DNA from: Gyrodactylus bullatarudis
Taxonomy: Eukaryota; Platyhelminthes; Monogenea; Gyrodactylidea; Gyrodactylidae
NCBI GenBank assembly: GCA_012064415.1
Contig: SSNU01000172.1
Span: forward strand, 1-64,000
Direction: 5' to 3'
DNA length: 64,000 nt
The first letter of the stretch is position 1. Each line of letters starts with the position of its first letter. Below, piece by piece: positions 57,501 to 64,000 of the stretch. The notes under the pieces were generated by a model. That model saw only the letters and a program-made list of their open reading frames with translations, had not been told where the DNA came from and did not search any database. The position numbers and the translations under genes were made by a program.

Positions 57501-60500
57501 AACTCATCATTTATATTCTTCTCACGATAGATATTTCATTTCCTAGAAAGAGAAGAACATAAATCCAAGGATCGTAAGTTACTTTACTCTCTATGTTTGA
57601 ACTGAATTTTGATAGTTTTTAACAGACTATTTTCATTCATCTCTTATAGTGTTTTTTAGATGATATCAATTTTTAATGGTATTTTAACGACTATGAAATA
57701 AAAAAACGACCTATTGAAAATTCATTTCAGACTACTTTTGTTCTTTTACGGGTTCAAAGGGGTTAAAATTAAGCCTTGTTCAATTAAAATTCTAATACTT
57801 CCTATGTAAGATGAAAAAAGTTTGAGGAATCTTCAAAGATTTTAATGCTTTTCGTTGTTAAAATAATCATAGGAAATTTCAAATTCAAACGGCATAAACA
57901 ATGTTTATTGAAAATCCAGAATCGGCTTTTTGATTTTTTCTCACCAAGAACTTAAAATTGCTTGATACTATTACAAGTAGTATCTTTAAAATTATCCTCA
58001 AATACATTATTTTTCGATCTTCAATTCGATACCACATTTTCAAAATACATAAAATGAGTATTATTCAGTTTATAATGAAGAATCACAATTTCCAGTGAAA
58101 TATTCAGTTTATAAAATTTTTGTGAGATAACAACTAAAATAATATGGTCTTATGCGTCTGTTAGAAAGATCAAAAAATTGAGAACAAAAAACTTAATGAT
58201 GTTTTCACTTTCAATGAATAAATTTTTTTATCATACATTTCTATCATTCAAAAAAATCCAACATTTGTTAGTTACCTAATTCAGTAGGATTTGGAAAAAA
58301 TGAAGAGAGGATGTGAGAGTGATAAAACTCGATTTTGATTGGTTGTTGAGATTCTCGATATCTATTGGTCATCGAGGTCAGGGCAGAGAGGTATAAATAT
58401 AATTCTGGTATGAAAAATATTCAACTAGCGTTTCATCATCTGTGTCATTAACTGTATTATCTAATAATGTTAAATTTATTCTAAAGATAGAAATTTAACA
58501 ATCAAATAGAATTATCATTTGAATATCGACTCGAACATGAACACAACAAATAGTCGAGTTTATAAGTCGTTTCAGTGTCTTGACGAGAAAAAACTATTTT
58601 TCATAGGAAAATTGCAGTGTGCGATTTCTCGTACACCAAAATTGGAGTACAACTGTAATCATTATTGGGATGAAAGTTTCAGAGATTCGTTCAAGCCAAA
58701 ATTTTAGCGTATTTATGAAATTCTCTGAGTCTGTTTATTACTAATTCAAATGTGCTCATTTAGATAATTGAGCCATACTGCAATGGCGCATTAAATATTT
58801 TTCGTTCAAGTTTAATAAAAATGCTCATTATTTAAGTGATGATAAGTAAGCTTTTCAAATTTAATTAACATTCTCTTTTCTACATAAAAAACATTGAATG
58901 TTTTCTTTCCTTTCTAACGAATTTACGTATTACAAGCTATAATTTATTACTAAGATCAAAAAATATATTTGAAAAATTCACATAATATCTACTTAAAATT
59001 TCTTTTGATGTAAGAACATTTACCATCATTTTAGACAAATTTAAACATACAATTAGCATGAGATTTTTACAAAAAAACTAAATATTTTTCTCCGGATAGA
59101 CAGATGAAAATTAATTTTTTTTGAATTTCACGGATTCTGCATATTATGGTAAATCGAATAATCTGAATTTTTCAGTCACCGCTAGGGGGAATGACTAAAA
59201 ATTTCGGGTCAAATACAAAAATGGTCTAGATTTGGCCAGATTCAATTTTGCCCAACATTTTTCTTCATTTAACAACTCTTGGCCTCATTTTATCGCTGCT
59301 ATCCTGAGAAAAATATTGATTTATTCGTAAAAATAGTAAAAATCTCCTTTTTCTGGTGCTTGAGAAAGTACACACCCTGTTTTTGATTGTTGAAACAGTT
59401 TTTTTCTTTGATTTCATAGTTTGAAGTAGGCCAATTATTTAGAAAAATTATCTTTGGACAAATTTTTTCAATTTTCTGTTTTTTGGTCTCATTAGAGAAA
59501 TTTCTCCTGATTCGATCTGTACCACTAAACCTTATTGAACTTGTTCGTCTAGTGTGAAAAAAATAAAATCAGAATTTTTAATGGAGAAATTAATTCGTCA
59601 TCTTGGCGTTGAGTCCATTTTACATCTAAATTTCCTTTTCATCATAAAATAGTTTTTTTAACAATATAACGTAAACTATAATTATAATTATCCATGACAT
59701 TTATTTTTAAAGCAATTTAGTTTTAGAAAGGAAATTCCCACTTTTTAGGAATAACTGAGTTAAAATATGTAAATTTGTGGTCCTCATTATATAATTCTAT
59801 AGATAAAAATAACTCTCCAAATTCTTAAATCATTTCTAATTTACGTTTTTATTACAGAACCAGGCTTCATAACACTTGAATTCGACGGGAGAAGAGAAAA
59901 CTTTGATGAGATTATTCCGTTTTCGTCCTCGATTTTCAAATTAAAATACCGCGAGCTATTGAGAACGTTTGACTTCAAAGACGCCCTGGTAAAGTTTCGC
60001 TATGCTGATTCAATCATTGAAATAGAGAACGTGAAGCATTATTTCTCGACTTCAGATTCGAGAATACGATTAACTGGACCCGTCCCAAAAGTGGAAGAGT
60101 TCATGGATATTCTTAATGAAAAGATGACTAGTGAGTCGAATAATTTTGTAAGATTAAACTTATCATCCTATAAAGAGACATGTTACTGTAATAATTCCTG
60201 ATTAGACGTATTGACCAATAAAAACTCAGTATAAAAATTCTAACCAATGAGAATGAACTTGAACATTATTGATTACAAATTAATTTTGGTACACCAATTT
60301 AAACTTGAATCTTTCTAGAGGACTTGTACGTGTTGAAAAATTTAACGATCAACTTTGTTTTGGGCCAGACAAATTACTTTTTAAGATGCTGCAACATAGT
60401 CAAAGGCAAAGATAACGAATTGACATTCAAGCATTATTTGAATGAGTATTTGGTGATACCGAGATTTTTTGTTTTGAGTGAAAAATTCCAAAACTTTAAA

Positions 60501-63500
60501 ATCGTAATTCAGGCTCGTATTGAAGTTAATGGAATGAAAAAAGAGAAAAAAATACACATTTACGGGGAACTTGGAAATTTATCAAAATGCTATCAAAACA
60601 TGAGTAAGCCATTCAGATCGACCAATTTTTTCATCAAATTTAATAGAAAATCGATTATATTTTTAAAATAAGTAAAGTCTATGATTCATTTCACTAAAGA
60701 AAGTTGACCTTTTTGAGGGTTTCCATAGATGTTTCAGTACTGATATATTCTTTGAGTAATATCTACAGTGACTGAAGGTTACTCGCATGGTATTCACTGA
60801 AAAGAAGAAAGCAATGCAAATAATTTTCGATATTTTCTTCCGAATTTAGACCAAGATTTCTTCATCTCTAATTTATTCTTTTGCTTACTAAAGATAGATC
60901 CTGAAAACACTACTCGAACAGTCTTATTTATCAAGGATGAAAGCTTAACGTAGTCCAGAAAATAAATAATTGAACTCTGTAGATGTACAGACAGATTTAG
61001 AGGCCAGTTTTATTGAGGCTGTGATGAGGACCTCTATTTCTAATTTTTGACATCAGAAAGTTGAGTATAATCTGATCGAATCTATTTTTGGATTCCTGAT
61101 TGATCTGAAAAGATGTAATCGGGTTATGAAAGATTTAGGATTTGATGGTTTTTATAAACCTAATTGAAATGAAGATGAGATTTAACTAGAGTCAAAGATA
61201 TTTTCACATAAATCTATTAATGATTCGAAATTTCTGTATCGATTTGCTTGGGAATTGAATCAAATTTTAAAAAGTTAAATTTAAGGGCATTTTTAAGTTA
61301 AAAATAGTCCAATTATTTTATTTCAGAATTCTTTTATATATCAACAACTCTAATCGGCTCATTCCATCATGGAATTCACATCAATTAGCTTTAGATATGA
61401 AGATGAGAATCGAGTATTTTTTGAATTCCATTATGAAATGAGCTGATGAGAGTTGTTGGATTGAAGAAAAAAAATTCAACCTGACAAGAATTCGACGCTA
61501 GTTGAAAATTTAGTTCATCTTGAAGATTTGAAGCGATATATAATATTGATCTTTGTTATTAGACAAATGACTCGAATTTGTGTGAATAAGTCCGGAGAAA
61601 TTCATCATTATTGTGAAAAATCGAAATTTAACTCTTTCAAGAATGTGAGCTTAAAGTTAAAAGAGTGAAAAATCAGGGTATTTTGGAAATTCAAAATTCT
61701 TGTCAGGTTGTATTTTTTTTCTTCAATCCAACAACTCTCATCAGCTCATTTCATAATGGAATTCAAAAAATACTCGATCCTCATCTTCATATCTAAAGCT
61801 AATTGATGTGAATTCCATTATCCTATTGCTAAGAATCTTTGAAATCGATAATAATAATTTGGTTTCAAATATTGAAAAAGTGGGAAAATAGGACAATTTT
61901 GGCCAGTTTATTTCATCATGGAATTCAAGAAATAAATTCTCATCTTCATGTCAGTTAGCTTTACTAGCTTTTGATAAAATAATTTTCTCTGAGAGAACAC
62001 AACTCTTTCATAAGAAATGATTTTAAAGTTTGTTTTCTCCAAAAGCCAAAACAGTAATGATTAAGTTTGGTGATGATGTCCATTTCATTGATGATATAAG
62101 CCCATCCAGTACATCTGATGAAATGACTTTTATAAAGGGTGACTTGAAAAAAACATTCCTTTTGAAGAATATATGGATAAGATTCACTGAATATGGAATA
62201 GATACTCTCAATGCTGAGAATGAAAAAAAGAAAAAATCTACCCTGGAGATTCGTGGGAATGGAGAATTATATGTAAAGATAAAAACCAAGTTCAAGGAAA
62301 TTCTGAGTAAGATCTTTTTATATTTATGGATCTTTTATTTTAGAACAGTTTTTTCGATCTCCCCGAAAAATACTTTATTTTATTAGATTCTTTAAGTGCA
62401 TAGATCTGTCGGCGAGTGGCTTTTTCTCTTAAAGTCGGTATTTCAGCTTTTTAGTAGAATCCTTTCAACGATTTTAGTTGTTTTTTGTTAAATCTTCTGA
62501 AACATCAGAAACATTCTTAAGCTCATTCCTGAATGAAAGAAGATGTCTAAAGATGTCTTTATTTAGGATAATTAATAATTATTAATTATTGATTATAATC
62601 AATTCTAACTAAAAAATATACTAAATCTAATTTATATGAAGTTGGGAATCTATGATTTTTACAAAGAACTCAATTTTTCCATAAGATATTCGAATTTTTA
62701 AAATATTTTTTGGAATCCTACTCATGTTGTCCACCTTTACGATTAAGAAAAAACATTATTTTCATTAAAAATATGGTCATTTTTCAAAATCCCATTTTTT
62801 CGAACATTGAATTCAAAATTTTTATTGATTTGAAAGTGTGCAGCCAAAAAATGGATCACAATAAGAAAAATTAACCAAATATGCTGAATTTTTTCTAATA
62901 CATAACCTCAGTATCGTTTGGGAGTCAAATTATGCTTTTTTACTACGTGAAAATCAATGAAATTTCGATATATCAAATTCCCTCGAAAATGATGAATGTT
63001 TCCAAAAATTATCGGCGATATTCGGCTTTCTTGTCTTTTATGATCTTAAAAAACATCTTTTGACTGCACACTTCCAAATCAATAAAAATTTTGAGTTCAA
63101 AGCTGGAAAAAATGATATTTTGGTGCCAAATCGAAATTTGAGAAATGGCCATATTTTCTATGAAAATAATCTTTTTAGAATTTTTTTCTCTCAAATCGTA
63201 AAAGTGGGCAACCTGAGAAGGATTCTAAAAATCTTTTACATATTCGAAATTTTGATGAAAAAAACGAGTTTTTCGTAAAAATCATAGATTCCCAACTTCG
63301 TTATAAATTACAATACTAAAAAAAAAGTTATACAAATAACTTTATGATTTATCATTTCTCGTATCATTAGAATTATTCATTTATCTTAACTCATAATCAG
63401 ATTTATTTTTATTGATTAAACCTCTCTTTTTACCGGACAGTTCAAAAGAACAACAAATCAAACTGTTTATTTCTCAACTACACAGAGGAAAGTCATGAGA

Positions 63501-63721
63501 ACTTAGTAAAACCTTCAGCTATTTCAATAGATGAAAAGAAGCTCAAGTTGAAATTTGATGAGGAATTTGAAGTACCTAGATCTCTCAGCGATGTGACAGT
63601 TACGAAAACTGATTTTAATGATGAAAAAGCTACCATGACAGTCATGAAGAATACAAGAGAAATTAAGGTTGATGTGATTGGAGACCAAGCCAAGATTAAG
63701 GAATGCTTTAAAATCCAATGA
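54538..63721 (+). CDS. Multi-exon protein made of repeated phase 1-1 exon modules; 5' end not found
   Basis: Exons 54538-54798, 56920-57201, 59858-60130, 60319-60603, 62046-62306 and 63486-63721 (stop). Each starts with two bases completing a codon and ends after one base (class 1-1), so they join in frame in any number. Each encodes about 78-95 residues on a shared plan: beta-like strands, a charged middle, a strand-Gly turn (KLVVNGEKT, KIIVNGYME, RIRLTGPVP, KIHIYGELG, TLEIRGNGE) and a closing helix with K/M (FMEIMRKNF, FMDILNEKM, FKEIL). Few cysteines and no membrane segment. A shorter phase-1 exon-like piece (56469-56626) lacks a fitting donor and may be a decayed module. AATAAA follows at about 63733. 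The start exon, perhaps encoding a signal peptide, was not found upstream. Family not recognised. Confidence 0.7.
54799..56468 (+). other. Intron between modules, mostly unrecognised
   Basis: AT-rich intron. A lone foldback-family end lies near 55628-55650 (ATATGAAGTTGGGAATTTAA). Confidence 0.5.
58537..58707 (+). CDS. Possible small ORF, 56 residues, inside the module-gene intron
   Basis: ATG at 58537 (MNTTNSRVYKSFQCLDEKK...). A TATA-box-like TATAAATAT (58392-58400) lies about 140 bp upstream. The middle of the ORF (CAISRTPKLEYNC) is encoded by a decayed mariner-like end at 58611-58661, so a chance ORF is likely. Confidence 0.2.
   Translation: MNTTNSRVYKSFQCLDEKKLFFIGKLQCAISRTPKLEYNCNHYWDESFRDSFKPKF
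58611..58661. mobile_element. Mariner-like element end, decayed
   Basis: TGTGCGATTTCTCGTACACC and AAAATTGGAGTACAACTGTA correspond to the right terminus of the foldback at 15412-16272 (ACACCAAAACTGGTGCACAACTGTA). Only the end is recognisable. Confidence 0.6.
59355..59600. mobile_element. Mariner-like element arm, diverged
   Basis: The order of blocks (CTGGTGCTTGAGAAAGTACACACCCTG, then TTTTTTGGTCTCA, TTTCTCCTGATTCGATCTGTACC, CTAAACCTTATTGAACTTGT) matches the left arm of the 15412-16272 foldback with many substitutions, so this is an older copy of the same family. Confidence 0.68.
60604..62045 (+). other. Module-gene intron with foldback
   Basis: Holds a near-perfect foldback (61370-61817) and a third partial copy of its end at about 61918-61968; otherwise AT-rich. 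Confidence 0.6.
61370..61817. repeat. Near-perfect foldback with about 123-bp arms
   Basis: Arms 61370-61492 and 61695-61817 are reverse complements with about two mismatches. They contain TTAGCTTTAGATATGAAGAT, a variant of the FB family end. The spacer is about 200 bp. It is more recent than, or homogenised relative to, the other FB copies. Confidence 0.85.
62622..63310. mobile_element. Foldback/MITE element FB-4
   Basis: Left end (TTATATGAAGTTGGGAATCT then ATGATTTTTAC) and right end (GTAAAAATCATAGATTCCCA ACTTCG) are inverted copies, with further matching inner blocks. It lies in the last intron of the module gene. Same family as FB-1 to FB-3 but with GTTGGG in place of GATGGG. Confidence 0.7.
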
Positions 63722-64000
63722 AATTCTTGTTGAATAAAGTTTGAGAAATATGTTTTCTTCTTTCTCAAGTTGGATTCATGTTGTGTATCATATAAATAGC
63801 TGAAAATAATTTTTCAAGCTCGAAAAATCCTTCATGTAAAAGTTTTATTCATATAAAGATCTATCGTTTGATATGCTTTTCAGAATTCTAGCTTTATTAT
63901 TAAGAAAGTTGAGAAAATTTTCGTTTTTTACAGTGAAGGTTTCTAACCAGATAGACTATTCAACAAGTCGATAAAAATTTATCACCCCTCCTCCCCATTT
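63722..64000. other. 3' flank, no further gene
   Basis: 3'-untranslated region of the module gene with AATAAA near 63733; nothing further recognised. Confidence 0.5.

Noticed and set aside
1..64000. CRISPR arrays, operators, riboswitches and ribosome-binding sites
   Set aside because: The window is clearly animal nuclear DNA; no regular spacer-repeat array was seen and bacterial regulatory signals do not apply.

Overview
This is animal nuclear DNA: AT-rich, with spliced genes, polyadenylation hexamers and no prokaryotic features. Introns follow GT-AG and are very uneven. Some are only 25, 29 and 31 nt long, yet the INTS3 gene also carries kilobase introns filled with transposons. Recognisable genes (INTS3, TOPBP1, PDCD2, TMEM45 family, SLC35F family) show a metazoan. 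Their divergence and the micro-introns suggest a fast-evolving invertebrate; the sequence does not let me name the phylum. Gene models below were built by hand by matching splice phases, with family members recalled rather than searched.

Layout. 1-2.4 kb: a tRNA-Asn-like fragment and a decayed Merlin (IS1595-type) DNA transposon. 2.7-6.5 kb (+): a TMEM45-family membrane protein whose single intron holds a LINE fragment and a foldback element. 6.6-7.2 kb (-): an unknown 210-residue ORF. 7.6-29.9 kb (-): Integrator subunit 3, 19 exons located, with introns containing hAT-like, mariner-like and foldback elements. 30.0-31.7 kb (+): two unknown ORFs, the second with four short internal repeats. 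32.1-38.1 kb (+): TOPBP1, a BRCT-repeat checkpoint protein. 38.8-42.9 kb: two divergently transcribed low-complexity genes. 43.3-47.4 kb (+): five tiny genes, four unspliced and one possibly spliced, each encoding a 52-69 residue protein with a hydrophilic N-terminus, a hydrophobic segment and a cysteine-bearing tail. 47.5-49.7 kb (-): a small ORF, exon fragments and an SLC35F-like transporter. 49.8-51.5 kb (+): PDCD2 and a small ORF. 54.5-63.7 kb (+): a gene built from six related modules of about 80-95 residues, each module being one exon of symmetric phase 1-1.

The housekeeping genes are not one pathway: INTS3 acts in snRNA/mRNA 3'-end processing and, in known animals, in the SOSS single-strand DNA repair complex; TOPBP1 acts in ATR checkpoint activation and replication; PDCD2 is a ribosomal-protein chaperone. 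The parts most likely to be new are the cysteine-tail gene cluster, the exon-module gene, and the micro-introns.
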